64,000 bases of DNA from Chlamydomonas reinhardtii. Taxonomy: Eukaryota; Chlorophyta; Chlorophyceae; Chlamydomonadales; Chlamydomonadaceae. Both the position numbers and the translations under genes were made by a program. Positions 11,514-22,480 of this stretch are shown in pieces. Numbering within the stretch: the stretch's first letter is position 1; each line of letters opens with the position of its first letter. The stretch spans positions 6,403,512 through 6,467,511 of the forward strand of contig NC_057006.1 in NCBI RefSeq assembly GCF_000002595.2, read 5' to 3'. The notes below the pieces were generated by a model. The model saw nothing but the letters and a program-made list of their open reading frames with translations. It was not told the DNA's origin and did not search any database.

Positions 11514-13334
11514 TCACGCCCGCGACCCCCACGCGGCAGTCACACTAGCTGCTGTCCGTGCGGTGGCCCAGCCTGACGCCGTGCCTGCTTGAGATGTGCT
11601 CGCGAGCACCAGCGCCTCCGGCTCCTCCACGCGCATCTGCAGGCGATTCATCAACGAATGGCAGGTTGTGCGCACGTCCATACAGCTGGCCGCCGACCGA
11701 AGCCGCGTCAACACCGTATTCGCACTGGATCGATTCATGCCCATGCCCTAGCAGTAACTAAACAACAGTCACTAGGAAGGCCCATACAGCCCCTGCCCCA
11801 CCTCCATCTGTGCGAACTCGATGCACAGCAGCGGCCGGCCGCCCAGCACTGCGCCCAGCTGCTCGGGTGACTCCTCCTCGCCGCGGGCTGCCGGCGGCAC
11901 CGTCACGCGCAGCGGCGGCACCAGGCCCACATTGGTGGTGAGGTCGCAGGCGTACCGCAGCAGGCCGGGAACCTCAGGCGTACCGCCGCTGCGAGGGTCA
12001 GCAGGTTAGGGTGTGACATCGAGGATGGGCGTGCGTGATTGGACACAGCGCAGCGCAGGTGAAGCAGCCGGATGCTATGGATTGAGCGTTGTACTGCCAT
12101 TCTAGCCTCTCCTGGATCTATCCAATTCCCTTTACCCCTCGCACAACACACCGCCATCGCACCTGAAGCTCGGCAACGACAAGGTGATTCGTGGCCCAAG
12201 CGACCGTTGCGCCGCGGGCAGCTCAATCAGGCACACGGGCGTGGACAGCCCCCGGCCACGGCCCGTGTCCGCGTTCCTCAGCTCCAGAACACCACCGGGG
12301 ACCGCAGCCGGATGCTTCCCACCTGTGTCGCGCGCAAGGACACCACTTCTGGCGGTACTGAATGAGCAGGCAGCTCGGCCATCCCGGTAGCAAAGGCCAC
12401 CTCGCAACACCTGTGCCGGCATGTTCACGTCCATGCGCCCGCGCACACACCACCGACACACCTGGCGCGGTGGGCAGCCACCAGTTGCCACCGTTCCGGC
12501 GCTCCGTCGCGGCGGCCCCTGACGCCGCCGGCAGCAGGCTGAAGGCGCCCAGTCGCGAGGGCAGCCCCACGTGGTGCACGCCGTGGTCGCGGGCCTCCCG
12601 GTTGTTTACAAACACGCGCGCCGCCCACGCACAGGAGGTGGGCGGGTTCCATACCAGACCCGCCATGGCCACCATCTGCGGCCGAGATGGGCATGGCGTG
12701 GTTAGGATGTAGCAGCGCAAAAAGCCACCCCTTCCCTCGCTGGGTGCGAGGCTGCTCCTGCATAGACAGCATACGCCCCCTAGCGGTACCTCGGCGCACC
12801 TCATCGAAGGTGCCGGCAGGGCTGTCCTCGTACCGCGCCAGGTAGAAACCGCCCAGTGTGTACCTGCAGCGGAGCAGCCAGACGATGCGGCGTGACGCAG
12901 TGCAGCAATCCCGTCCATGCTGCTGCAGATTTTGGCGTGCACTTGCGTGAGTGCCCAAGCCCAGAACCATTGTGGCCGCTCTCACCCGAACAATTCCACA
13001 AGCTTGAACTTGTCTGGAACATATTTCCGTGCCTGCAGAGGAGCACAGCATTTAGTACTTGCCGGCATGGGGACGTGCACGGCGTGCGGGACTCTTGAGC
13101 TCATGGCTGACATCACTGTGCCATCACTTGAATCCCATTCCCCCAATTACCCTCGCCCCTACCTCATCGCTTTTGACAAGCTGCAGCTGGTACAGCGCCC
13201 TGCGCGGCCAAGCAGGTTGGCGAGCGCCATGCATCAGCAGCGGTATGTTTGGCACTAGCCACCGTTTTGGGTCGCAAACGAGCACAAGGCACCCACTTTC
13301 CCTTGAAGACCCATGGCGCCTCCTTATAGACCAT
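11514..13334 (-). CDS. NXD1: NXD1-like protein (NEOXANTHIN-DEFICIENT 1 family)
   Basis: Eight exons in phase: 13297-13334, 13163-13199, 12986-13032, 12800-12863, 12462-12675, 12163-12322, 11802-11988 and 11514-11636, giving 289 residues, close to the plant family length. The start MVYKEAPWVFKGKALYQLQL and the chain VKSDEARKYVPDKFKLVELF, GYTLGGFYLARYEDSPAGTF, WNPPTSCAWAARVFVNNREA and VGLPSRLGAF match NXD1. The C-terminus has GGRPLLCIEFAQMEMRVEEP, also family-like. NXD1 is required together with ABA4 for neoxanthin formation from violaxanthin; its fold resembles acetoacetate decarboxylase and its biochemical role is not settled. The last exon is chosen because it restores the family's Met-x-Val-Glu-x-Pro ending; reading through the preceding donor would stop at 11772. 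The central part (exon 5 end to exon 6) is Ala/Gly-rich and poorly conserved, so that junction is the least certain. Confidence 0.85.
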
Positions 13335-14018
13335 GGTGCCTGTCGCGACAAATGCAAAGCCGTTCACACCGACTCGCAAAAGCTCTGCCGCTCTGTCTAG
13401 ACCGTTCTTTTGCTTATTTTCAGCGCTTTTAGGGAGTTCTGATGGCAGCAAAAGAGTCAGCTGAGGAGTGAGGGCCTTGCCGATGCAAGCATCAGCAGTG
13501 TCGCTACCGACTTCAGCACTGGTTTGACAGTATAACAGTAGTTGACATGAAATAATTGTATGATGCTGGTGGAAAGCAGGGCACATGTCAAACAAAGGGA
13601 GATCGCCATGACACGCACCCGACGTGGGGGGGGGCACTGGGGGGCCTCACAGCAATTCCCGGTCCCGCTGCGTTCTACACGCGCATTTGCGCAATGCCGA
13701 ACCTCCATATAATTGCATGTAACCTTGGATGCACGGCTCACAGGGTTCACCCTGGCAGTCCTAGTGCAAGGCTGCCAGGTCAATGCATGGCAGCGATGGA
13801 ACTACCGTAAGCCAGAGTCGCCCAACCCCCTTCGCTTTCCTACGCACTCAGGTGAGTAGCTGGGCAAGACTACAGCCTGTTACACCGCCGGGTGCGGATG
13901 CCATGTCCGTCACACGGCAGATCCCCCTCCTTCCTTTGTCCTTATCCTGGTGTCTTGTGGAAAAGGACTGCGCAGGCGCCCGGCCCCGCCGCTGAACACA
14001 TACATGGCCGGCGTCATG
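13335..14018. other. Upstream region of the NXD1-like gene; no gene seen
   Basis: This stretch should contain the promoter and 5' UTR of the minus-strand NXD1-like gene. An open frame runs upstream of its start codon to 13637 but shows no family similarity. A ten-base G run lies at 13627-13636. I see no coding sequence. Confidence 0.5.
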
Positions 14019-14233
14019 AATGCGGATGTTACAGAGGGGACAGCCCCAGCACCCGAGGACGCCGAGCCATCACATGCTATCAGGGCCCAACTTGACTCCA
14101 CCAACCCCGACTTTGCTGCAAACCCTCCCGCGGTCAAAGTCCGTATGACTCCGCGCACCGTGAGTCCCAGGGGAGTCCCTCCCCTGGTGAGTCCTAGCCA
14201 AGCCTCAACCCGCCAGAGCCCCACCGCTGTGCT
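14019..14233 (-). mobile_element. 5'-truncated LINE-like retrotransposon 3' end (copy L1)
   Basis: About 215 bp nearly identical to the 3' terminal parts of the elements at 26673-27838 and 32826-34156, here with the element's sense strand on minus. It is bounded by a 9 bp direct repeat GGCGTCATG at 14010-14018 and 14234-14242. The element's 3' end reads CCCTCTGTAACATCCGCAT, with no poly(A) tail. Shared 3' end, variable 5' end and a target duplication are the hallmarks of target-primed insertion. Internally it has a small local duplication (GAGTCCCAGGGGAGTCCC region) absent from the other copies. Confidence 0.7.
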
Positions 14234-14514
14234 GGCGTCATGGGCCCATGCTCGGCCTTGTCCAACGTATACAGACATAGGGCTTGCTTTGTGCCCAGTA
14301 CTCAGTAACAGCGAACGACGCCAGCATCAGCATCAGGAGCTCTACGGTCTACGCACTGATTCTCAAGACAGTAGTGTTGCCCCACCGCTCCGGGACTCAG
14401 CGCCGCCCCTAGGGGCTCAATGCCAAGCCCGTGCAGAACCACATCAAAACGTTCCCTTTTTGCAAGTACTCCTGACACCCTACTGCGGCACAGCACTCAA
14501 GCACGTGCACTAAC

Positions 14515-14571
14515 CGGGGTGAAGCAGAACTCGGGCTGCGAGTAGGCGTCCGTGGGCATGTACGGCTCGGG
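14515..14571 (-). pseudogene. Isolated divergent exon of the kinase-like (K) family
   Basis: On the minus strand a 57 bp segment between a CTCTCCAG acceptor and a GTTAGT donor reads PEPYMPTDAYSQPEFCFTP. This parallels PVEPYMATDIYSPPEFWVGW in the kinase-like genes of the adjacent array (minus exon 15839-16527). It is clearly diverged from the array copies, unlike the array copies among themselves, and I find no flanking kinase exons. It may be a relic of an older paralogue or one exon of an unrecognised gene. Confidence 0.5.
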
Positions 14572-15838
14572 CTGGAGAGAAATCCAGGTTCACTCGGGGG
14601 CGTGCCCATACACGCAGTTCCGTCCAAAGACCAAACCTTGCCTAATGCTTATAAATGTCATATGTATGTTATGACTTGCTGATTTAGGCCCTGGGGTGGC
14701 CTGCCGGCCCGCCGAGCTCGCGAAATGCAGCGGCATGTGCAGCGAGAGTGTGCACGAGAGGCGCCTGTCGCTCCGTAAAGTCAGTCTATCAAGGCTCATA
14801 CGTATATGGCGACTTATATCGATGACAGCTATCAAGGCATGAGCGGTGGCGTTGAACGGTAACCAACTCGCTCGGGAGGGTCGCGTGTCAGGCGTGCCGT
14901 GGAATTGGGTGGCGACACCCAAAACGGATGTTGGTGGAAGTAAGCGGCATCATGGAGGCCAGTCATTTTGACCTGGCTTATGGTGTGCCGTTATCGGCTC
15001 AGGACCAGGGGGTGGATGGAATTTGAGCACCACATGCCAATGCCCCAGTGCAGGAGCGCCTTGACCTTGTGCCCAGTGCCTTGACATGAACAAGCCGATG
15101 AACGTGTGCTGGATTAGGTTTACAGTGCATCATTCCGCCTGTTCAACATGCGTACAGGACTCGGGAGTTCCCCGGCCCGGCCGCCAGGCCCTGCTCATAC
15201 CAGCTCATACTCGCCTTCCTTGCTTGCCTCGCCAAGTTCCTTCCCTCCTCAACGCTTCGCCTCCTCAAACCAGGCGTGCCTACCTCATAGCTGACCCATT
15301 ATTCCACGGTCAACCATGCATCGTAACTGTCAACCGCTTGCAGAGCCAGTCACGCCCCACGCTCGCTCCTCAACCACTAAGAGTCACTAGACTTACTATA
15401 CGCTGCGCATTGGGTTGAATCAAGGGGTGTATTGAATCAATCAATCAGCCTAAAACGCTAGTGCTCATGATCAATCAATCAGTCTTGTCAGCCTTGACAA
15501 AGGGAAGCTGCTACATGATTCTCTAGTCCTTGTCCTAACACGCCTACACGTTCACTATCGGGTGATGCGCTTTTGCATCCGCCCCGTACGTCGTCCGTAT
15601 CGGCGCCCGCGATACCGTACTATTTATGTCTCCCCGCGCTGGCATCCCACCTGCCGTGTACCGCCACTGTACCTGCCCCCACATTCGCACGCTACCGCCA
15701 CAAGCAACACGGCCCAGGCTACAACATTATCCCATCCCTGCTCCCTGCCGACTACTGCTCGTACGCGGTGAAGCGCGCGCGTGTCCGCTTCCTGGCATCC
15801 ATGATGCCAGGTAAGCCCCTACCTGCCCCTCCCGCTCC

Positions 15839-18082
15839 TCAGCCCCAGTAGCACCAGTCGCCGCGCATCTCTGCCAGCCGGCGCCGCAGCTGCTGCAGGC
15901 TGGGCCGGCTGGCGGGCTCCTCCGTCATCAGCCCCACCATCACGTCCTTTAGCTCGCTCACAAACGCCAGCTGCTGCACATACGCCGCGCCAGGTCGCGC
16001 GCTCAGCTCGGTCTCCACCGCCCGTAGCAGGTGGCTGATGGTCGCACCCACGAGGTAGGTGTGCGAGGCGCCGCACATGTAGCTGCGGCCGCCGTTCATG
16101 CCCTGCAGCTGCAGCCACTCCAGCGCGGCATCGCGTGTGGCGCACTCGCTCTTTAGGCTGTCCAGCAGCATCACTGCGCCGGGCCAGCACGGCTGCTCCA
16201 CCGCCTCCTCGCGCAGCTGCATCATGTCCCACTCGTAGGCGCGGCCGGCCGCCTCACCGCTCACCAGCGCCTCCCGGGCCCAGCCCACCCAGAACTCGGG
16301 CGGCGAGTAGATGTCCGTAGCCATGTAGGGCTCTACGGGCGCGGGCAAAAGAGACCGCGCCGACCACACCAGCGAGGCGGCGGCCTTGCCGGCGATGCGC
16401 GCGCTGACAGCGTCGGTGCAGGAGGCGGCGGCAGCAGCCGCCGCAGCGTTGGCCGCGGTGTGTGCGGCACTCAGGTCGCTGAGGTAGCTGTGGCTGACAC
16501 CGTCCACGTCGCTGAGCTTGAAGTTCCCTGCATGGGTTTGAAAAGGAGCAAGTTGCGAGGTCTATGTCAGGCGGCAGGCGAGGCGGGGCTGTCAGGTGCG
16601 TGACAGCGCGCCGTGCGGGCGCCTGGGCACATAGAGCTGCACTCACAGCGTACGCCCGGGCGCCCCCCTGCCAGGTTAGCCAGCTGCTCACACTACTCAC
16701 ACCCTCCCATTCACCGCAAACTGCTCCACGTACGCCCACTCGCTCTCAGACCGCACCTTCCGCGTCCACGAGCATGTTCTGCGCCTTGAGGTCGCCAAAG
16801 CACAGGCCTGCCTTGTTGGCGGAGTCCACCAGGTTCACCATCTGTGGAGGCAGGTGCGCGGGCGGCGGGGAGGACAGGGTGCACACAGGTCAGCAACGAA
16901 GCGGGCGGTGTGCACGACACAGATTTACCAAGGCCTTCCCCATCCCTTGACGGCCAGACCATCCACGCTTCAGCAGCCCCGACGCAAGTGCACACCCGGG
17001 GCAATACGGAACTACTGCTTTACGTCTTCTCTGCCCAGCCGGCCCGGCCGCCGCACACGCACCTGGCGCATGGCGTCCAGCACCATCTCGTACATGTCAC
17101 CCTCGGGCAGAGCCGGCGCCGTCATGATGTTCTTGAGGTAGTCGAACACGGTGCCGTTGTCCATCCACTCCCTGAAGAGGTGGAGGCAAGGGAGGGCGGG
17201 GCAGGAGGTCGTGCGGTGCGGCACAGTATTGGAGCCCGCAGGTGTGGACGTCTTGGTACCCAGCCACCGTACACCCGCTCCGCCCGCAGCCCGAACCGCC
17301 GCACTACTTGACATGCACCGCTTCCATCCCCTCGGCGGCGCATTGCAAACTCACATGTACATGACAAACTCGTATGTGCGGGGCGCCGGCTGCAGCACGT
17401 CCCAGCCAAACACCACGGGGAAGCAGCGGCCCAGCGCCTCCTCGCCGTGTACAAGCCGGAAGCGCCGCGCCACCGCAACCCACGACACCGCCTCCTGCAG
17501 CGCCGGCAGGAAGCCGACCGGCACGTCCGCCTCACCCGCCCCGCCCGCCGCCAGGGCCGCGTCCTCAGCCTCCGACAGCACCACCTTGACGCCCTTGCAA
17601 GCCAGAGGCATGGCGCGGCCGGCGCCGTCCTGCAGATCCACCTCCATCTGGTACACGGTGCGGACGGCGGGGTCGCCCCCCGCCTGGCTGACCTCCACGC
17701 AGCCCAACACCTGCTCCTCCTCCCAGATCCGCGGCGCGCCCAGGTCGGGGATGTACTGCATCACGGCCTGGCGCAGTGTGTCGCACGGGTCCACAGGGAG
17801 GGGCGAGGCAGCGGCTCCATGCTCCAGCAGCGGGAGGGGAACAGGCGAGCAGTGCGGGAGCTGCGGCGGAGCCTTGCCGCCAGGCGGCGAGGGTGCGCTG
17901 ATGGCGTTGCCCTCGGGCTCGAGGAAGTCCAGGTCCAGGCGGCGGGGCGTGACACCGCCGGTGCGCGGCCCGCTGGCGCTCAGCTGCGCGCGGGGGCTGT
18001 TGAACGGCGCCTGGTCGCCGCCGGGTGATGGCGTGGCCTTGGCCTCGGGCGACTGCTGGGGCTTGGCCAGCAGGTTGGCAGC
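15839..18082 (-). CDS. Kinase-like protein, C-terminal four exons (array copy 1)
   Basis: Exons 17355-18082, 17063-17171, 16757-16841 and 15839-16527 join in frame for about 536 residues; the 5' end is open because 18082 is a splice acceptor and no upstream exon or start was assigned. The first exon is Pro/Ala-rich, then has RRFRLVHGEEALGRCFP and YEFVMYMEWMDNGTVFDYLK, which resembles a kinase N-lobe to hinge. Next come GLCFGDLKAQNMLVD (catalytic-loop-like: Asp, Lys and Asn kept, His-Arg lost) and FKLSDVDGVS in place of the DFG region. EPYMATDIYSPPEFW occupies the APE-like position, and SRPSLQQLRRRLAEM fits the end of a kinase domain. It is probably a divergent or low-activity protein kinase. 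The LTR element at 18098-20384 sits 15 bp upstream of the first exon's acceptor, inside the presumed intron. The mirror gene at 29731-31973 is nearly identical. Confidence 0.65.
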
Positions 18083-18097
18083 CTGCACGTAGGAAAG

Positions 18098-18322
18098 TGT
18101 TGAATGGTGATTACGACTATCGCTAGCCGGAAGTAGGGGCGGCTGACAGTCAGACTGTTTCGCACATTACATAGTACCACACTACTTAACTATAACGGGT
18201 AGCTCTCTGGCTTATACCCTCGCATGGGTTCCGGGTCAGGTCCTTGCATGGTGTATCGCACACACACTCTCGGAACTCCCCTACGTTCTCCCTTATGGAT
18301 AGTTCTGACCGATATCTCAACA
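18098..18322 (-). repeat. 3' LTR of the gag-only element
   Basis: 225 bp, TG...CA ends, almost identical to 20160-20384 in the same orientation; preceded by the target duplication GAAAG. Confidence 0.92.
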
Positions 18323-18774
18323 CTCCCCCGCGGGCAGAACTCCATACTCAAATTACGTATCGCAATAGCCTCCTACCTCAAATCACGTGCTACAGACAAT
18401 TCCTTGCATACCTCGTACGCTTGCCGCTTGTAGTCACTGTGCTACTGCAATCGTCCCATGTCCTCGTGTCCTCAAGATCACGTCTTTCTCTTTCTCACTG
18501 CATCGTCCATAATCAGCACAAATCAATACGGTCTTCTATCGCAATCAATTCCATCCGGAAATCCATACTCAATCATATCTGCACGGCTCCCCCGTGTCCG
18601 AATGCTCCCGCATCCGCTGTACTTACGGCTTCACTTCACCGTACCTGCGGTTTCACACACCGCATCATGCCGCACTACCGGCATCATAGCTTCAAGTGCT
18701 TGAGAGCCATACACATAAGATGATCTTTTAACATCATATGATAAGAGCATAACAGCAACTCTCAACCGCTGGCG

Positions 18775-18865
18775 TCTCGCGCAGTGATCAGGTCTCACTC
18801 GCAGTGATCAGACCTCACTCGCTGTGATCAGGCCATACCGCAGTAATCAGGCCTCACGCGCCACA
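18775..18865. repeat. Short tandem repeat inside the LTR element
   Basis: Three to four imperfect units of about 22-25 bp with the core GCAGTGATCAGGTCTCACTC, located between gag and the 3' LTR. Unit spacing and content fit a simple minisatellite in the element's untranslated region. Confidence 0.75.
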
Positions 18866-19164
18866 TAACATACCTGTGCACCTCACTCGTGCAACAGTCG
18901 CAAAGCCAATTCCGTTGCATTTGCTCTCGTACATCTCCAGGTGCTTAACTCACACCCCGTGCTTCACTTGCACGTCTCATACTGGTGCTTCACTCACACC
19001 GCGTGTCATACTCGCACGCATATCGTACTCACGATGCCTTCCTTGCACCGACATACTCACGATGCTTTACTCACACCGACAGCCCAACGTGGCCGTTCAC
19101 ATCACATCGGAGCTAGCATCATAGTCTATGCTCCACATCATATCTTCTGCTCCTACGAACGCTA

Positions 19165-20073
19165 CTAGGCGCGGACCCCCCGGCCGCGCCCCCGGCCGTT
19201 TCCCTGGTCCACGTTCACCGCCCACATGCGCCGGTCACCGCCGTCCCGGCCAACGTGTGCACCGCGCCCCCGGTTGCCACCGCCGCCCTCAGCGGCCTGC
19301 TCTGGGCACTCGTACTTGTAGTGTCCCCAGCCCTGGCACCTGTGGCACTGGATGTTCTCCTTGTTGCGCACACCGCGCCCTCCGCGGCCACCACGGCCGC
19401 CTCCCACGCCGCGCACAAAGTGAATTGACGGCTCGCCACTGCTGCTGCTACCGCGCACGCTGGTCAGGGTGTTCTGGAACCGCGTGAGCCTCGACTCCGC
19501 GTCCGGCACGCTCCACCTGCCAGTGCTCGTGTAGAACTCCTCTGCAATGGCCACAACGCTGGCATACTCCTGCGGCAGAGCATTGAATGCTGCCGACACG
19601 ACGAGCCTGTCGCGGTCGCCGTTGGTGTAGCCCGGGCATCCCGACCAACACAGCCTCTCCACCATGTCAGCAATGCGCTGGATGAGCTCGCTAATCTGCT
19701 CGCTCCCTCCCAGCCTGACGCTGCCCAGGTCGGCTGCCCACTGACGGTGATTTCCAGCCGCCAGCTTCTTGTAGTATGCCATCAGCGCTTGCACAAGGCG
19801 CTTCGCCTCGTTCTGCTTGGCAGTAGGGTTGGCCTTCTTCTCCGCTTCCAGGGTCTCTAGCAGCTCCTCATAGATGAAGTGGTCGGACAGCCTCACATGG
19901 CTCAGGATAAGGGCGACCGCCTTCTGCTGCTTCGCCTCCGGCGCGTCGTCGTCACGGATAGCCGGACCCAGCTCCTTCCAGTTAAGATAAATCCTTAACT
20001 TGGAGAGCCAAATGTGGGCCGTGCTTTGCTCGAGCATAATCGGCTTTCCACAGACTCCGCCCTCATCGTTCAT
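19165..20073 (-). CDS. Gag-like protein of the LTR element
   Basis: One open frame of 302 residues. The N-terminal half (IWLSKLRIYLNWKELGPAIR, then KRLVQALMAYYKKLAAGN) resembles the UBN2/Copia gag domain. The C-terminal part is Gly/Arg-rich around one CCHC zinc knuckle (CHRCQGWGHYKYEC). Gag forms the particle that packages element RNA. It appears whole. No protease, integrase or reverse transcriptase accompanies it. Confidence 0.85.
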   Translation of the reverse strand: MNDEGGVCGKPIMLEQSTAHIWLSKLRIYLNWKELGPAIRDDDAPEAKQQKAVALILSHVRLSDHFIYEELLETLEAEKKANPTAKQNEAKRLVQALMAYYKKLAAGNHRQWAADLGSVRLGGSEQISELIQRIADMVERLCWSGCPGYTNGDRDRLVVSAAFNALPQEYASVVAIAEEFYTSTGRWSVPDAESRLTRFQNTLTSVRGSSSSGEPSIHFVRGVGGGRGGRGGRGVRNKENIQCHRCQGWGHYKYECPEQAAEGGGGNRGRGAHVGRDGGDRRMWAVNVDQGNGRGRGRGVRA

Positions 20074-20159
20074 TTGCGCTCACTGGCCTACAGCCTATCG
20101 GTTATCTTGTCTTTACTCGACAAAGCGCAACCCGCCGCAACTACGCGGGGCTCATAACC

Positions 20160-20384
20160 TGTTGAATGGTGATTACGACTATCGCTAGCCGGAAGTAGGG
20201 GCGGCTGACAGTCAGACTGTTTCGCACATTACATAGTACCACACTACTTAACTATAACGGGTAGCTCTCTGGCTTATACCCTCGCATGGGTTCCGGGTCA
20301 GGTCCTTGCATGGTGTATCGCACACACACTCTCGGAACTCCCCTACGTTCTCCCTTATAGATAGTTCTGACCGATATCTCAACA
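20160..20384 (-). repeat. 5' LTR of the gag-only element
   Basis: 225 bp, matches 18098-18322; followed on the right by the second GAAAG copy at 20385-20389. The adjoining internal sequence GGTTATGAGCCCC (minus strand) is where a primer-binding site would lie. Confidence 0.92.
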
Positions 20385-22480
20385 GAAAGTAAGGGGGCGG
20401 GCAGGTAGGAGCAAGGATGGGCTATGCTCAGTAAAGATGCGGACTGAAGGGTGTATGATGCAGCCCGTGCGCTTTGGCGAGCTTGCCCGAACCAGCGCGA
20501 CTCGCTCGTCCAACGTCCGCGCGAGGCTGAGTTAGGCATCTCTAAGGACTGACCCGCATGTCAGCCCGGCCCAGGCCGGAACGTAAACAAGCCGACTAAA
20601 GATGCATGATGCGATCATGAACAGATACAGTAATGCACAGGAGTGATGCAGGTAATAATGCAGGTACTGACCCCGTTGGCACTTCCGATGCGCAACGCGC
20701 GGCCATCGAAGTGGGCCGGCGTTGACGCAACCGAAGCACCGATGGCCTCGCAATGTGCGCAGGACTCACTGGACGCACCAAAGGACAAGGGGCACATGGA
20801 ACACGACGAGACAGGAGGGACTCGGCGGCCGGGCCATTTGGGACCACGAAATGTCACGGAGCCCGAAACACTTCGACACTTTCGTAAACCGGTCTCGGAG
20901 ACTCGGCCACAATGTGCTCACGCGTTTACCACAAGAAGAGCCCAACGTCAACGCGCTGACCAGCCCGAAAAATGCGCCCCACAACGCCTGGCCCCGAGCC
21001 GGCTCACCTGCGCAGCGCGCCCGTGTTCCAAAGCTCCGTGCCAACTGGGCACATTTTCTTGCTTGGCTGGACTAGGAGTAAGAGTTCAGAGCCGCGAAAT
21101 GGAAGAGGTGCTCGAAGTGGCAAGGTCTCTCGCAACAGGGGCACCCGCAACAGAAGAGGCGCTGGTTTAGACCAATCAAGGTGAGGATTACTAGTTCTCA
21201 AGTGCTAGCTTGGTGTTTTGTGACTGGGGCCGGCTCAGAGGCCGGCTTTCTTTCCGGTTCTTGCTGCCCCATCTTGGCCTGGCCCATTTCCTGAATGTTT
21301 CCCTGGCCAGAACTTTGCCCAAGCCCACAGCTCTGTTAACATGCACCTGCCGGCATTTGTGTGGGCGTGGTGCGCTGCTCTCAGACTCACGGATAAGGCC
21401 CAACTTCTGGTTCCGACTATTGCGGACAATTGGCCGCCCTTCTCGGCGCCAAAGTGAGCCCAGGCGTGCACCTAGAATAGCTAAAGCTCAGGCAGGCCCC
21501 GGCCCGGCGCGGGGACGTGGTTTTGGGGCCCTACCTAAGCGCAAGCAAGTCCGCGTGCTAGCTTTGATGCGTTGCGCGCACCAAGCCCGGGCAGGGTTCC
21601 CTGCCTCACCGTAGCTGATGTCCTAGGTGCTAGCTCCACCAGCGGGGCGCTCGCTGAACCATGGGCAGCGCTCTTGCTGCTTCGCCTTCGCTAACATGCG
21701 CAAGAGTGACCGAGCTGCACTTGCTCCGGGCTGGCGCCAGCCGCCTGGCTCACATACGGGGATCCTTACGGGCCGATCGCATGTTCTCGACTGTATGCTG
21801 GTAATCTGGGCCAGTCATTTGGGGGTGCCGGCCCAGGGCCGGGCGCAGCTGAAAAGCCATCGGTGCTTTCCGCCGCGGCCCTTGGCGACCGCCTTGAGTC
21901 GTTGTGTAGATTGAATGATGTCAGATGTTCAAGATGCGGTGGCTTGCAAAGGGCCAGCGCGTCGGGACGTGAACCGAGTTTTGGGAGCAATGACAGGTGT
22001 GTGAGGTCTGTGCGGTCCCTCGTTCTTGTGAAAGTACAGTATCAAGTATACTATGGCGCGACACAGCAAAAGCGTAAACCTGACAAGCAGCCTCGCGCAG
22101 CACGCCCGTGGATTGTAACCCGTCGCCCTTGCCCCGCCCTTTCATCCGCGATTCCCCGCGACCTGGGATCCCAGTTCTACTTGCCCGCTGTCCATCCGCC
22201 TCTGGCAAACTGCGGGTAGAAAACCCACATCGGTCCAAGCAATGCCGATGGTATGTGGCCATAACAAAGAGATGATAGGATTTGCATTGCACTCGCAAGC
22301 GGTCAGATGTCCAAACTTCACGCGCCCGCACTGCACCAACGCCATAACCCGCCTACATGCATGCCCTCCATACCAAGCAGCCTGTGCCACCCAAACATAG
22401 GAGGCGCGCCCTTTGACCCGTACCTCTGAAGGCACCTCTGAACGCACCTCTGAAGGCACGCGCAGACGCGGTGCGCTTAC
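20385..22480. repeat. Array blocks X and Y, forward copy
   Basis: This sequence recurs inverted at 28035-29720, and in part at 37205-38270 (inverted) and 38291-39350 (forward). Several open frames here (for example 20643-21170) stay open in both copies but look composition-driven and have no recognisable domain. The X block may be a long repeat-rich intron or spacer between Z and K. The Y block (22080-22480) includes a short internal repeat of CACCTCTGAA(G/C)G units at 22425-22460. Confidence 0.6.

Larger units (their letters stand above)
18098..20384 (-). mobile_element. Gag-only LTR retrotransposon, Copia-like, non-autonomous, young insertion
   Basis: 2.29 kb element with two 225 bp direct LTRs (18098-18322 and 20160-20384), each starting TGTTGA and ending TCAACA. 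A 5 bp target duplication GAAAG lies at 18093-18097 and 20385-20389. Sense strand is minus: 5' LTR on the right, gag frame 19165-20073, and a purine-rich tract next to the 3' LTR (18323-18334). No pol region fits in the remaining space, so it probably depends on a partner element. By eye the LTRs differ at about one position, which points to recent insertion. The empty target site is preserved in the mirror copy near 29715-29725. It lies in the intron just upstream of the kinase-like exons of copy 1. Confidence 0.9.

Noticed and set aside
17151-18092. Long plus-strand frame opposite the first kinase-like exon (and its mirror at 29721-30662)
   Set aside because: GC-rich antisense shadow; the minus-strand frame fits exon borders and domain motifs.
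18775-18865. Possible CRISPR-like repeat array
   Set aside because: Only three or four imperfect units without distinct spacers, inside a eukaryotic LTR element.
20145-20159. Primer-binding site matching an elongator tRNA-Met anticodon arm
   Set aside because: CTCATAACC is suggestive of half-tRNA priming, but the match is short and the alga's tRNA sequence is not available to compare.
20643-21170. A 175-residue open frame in the X block, also open in the mirror copy at 28935-29462
   Set aside because: Both copies are recent duplicates, so shared openness is not independent evidence. No domain, no fitting splice context, and overlapping frames are equally open.
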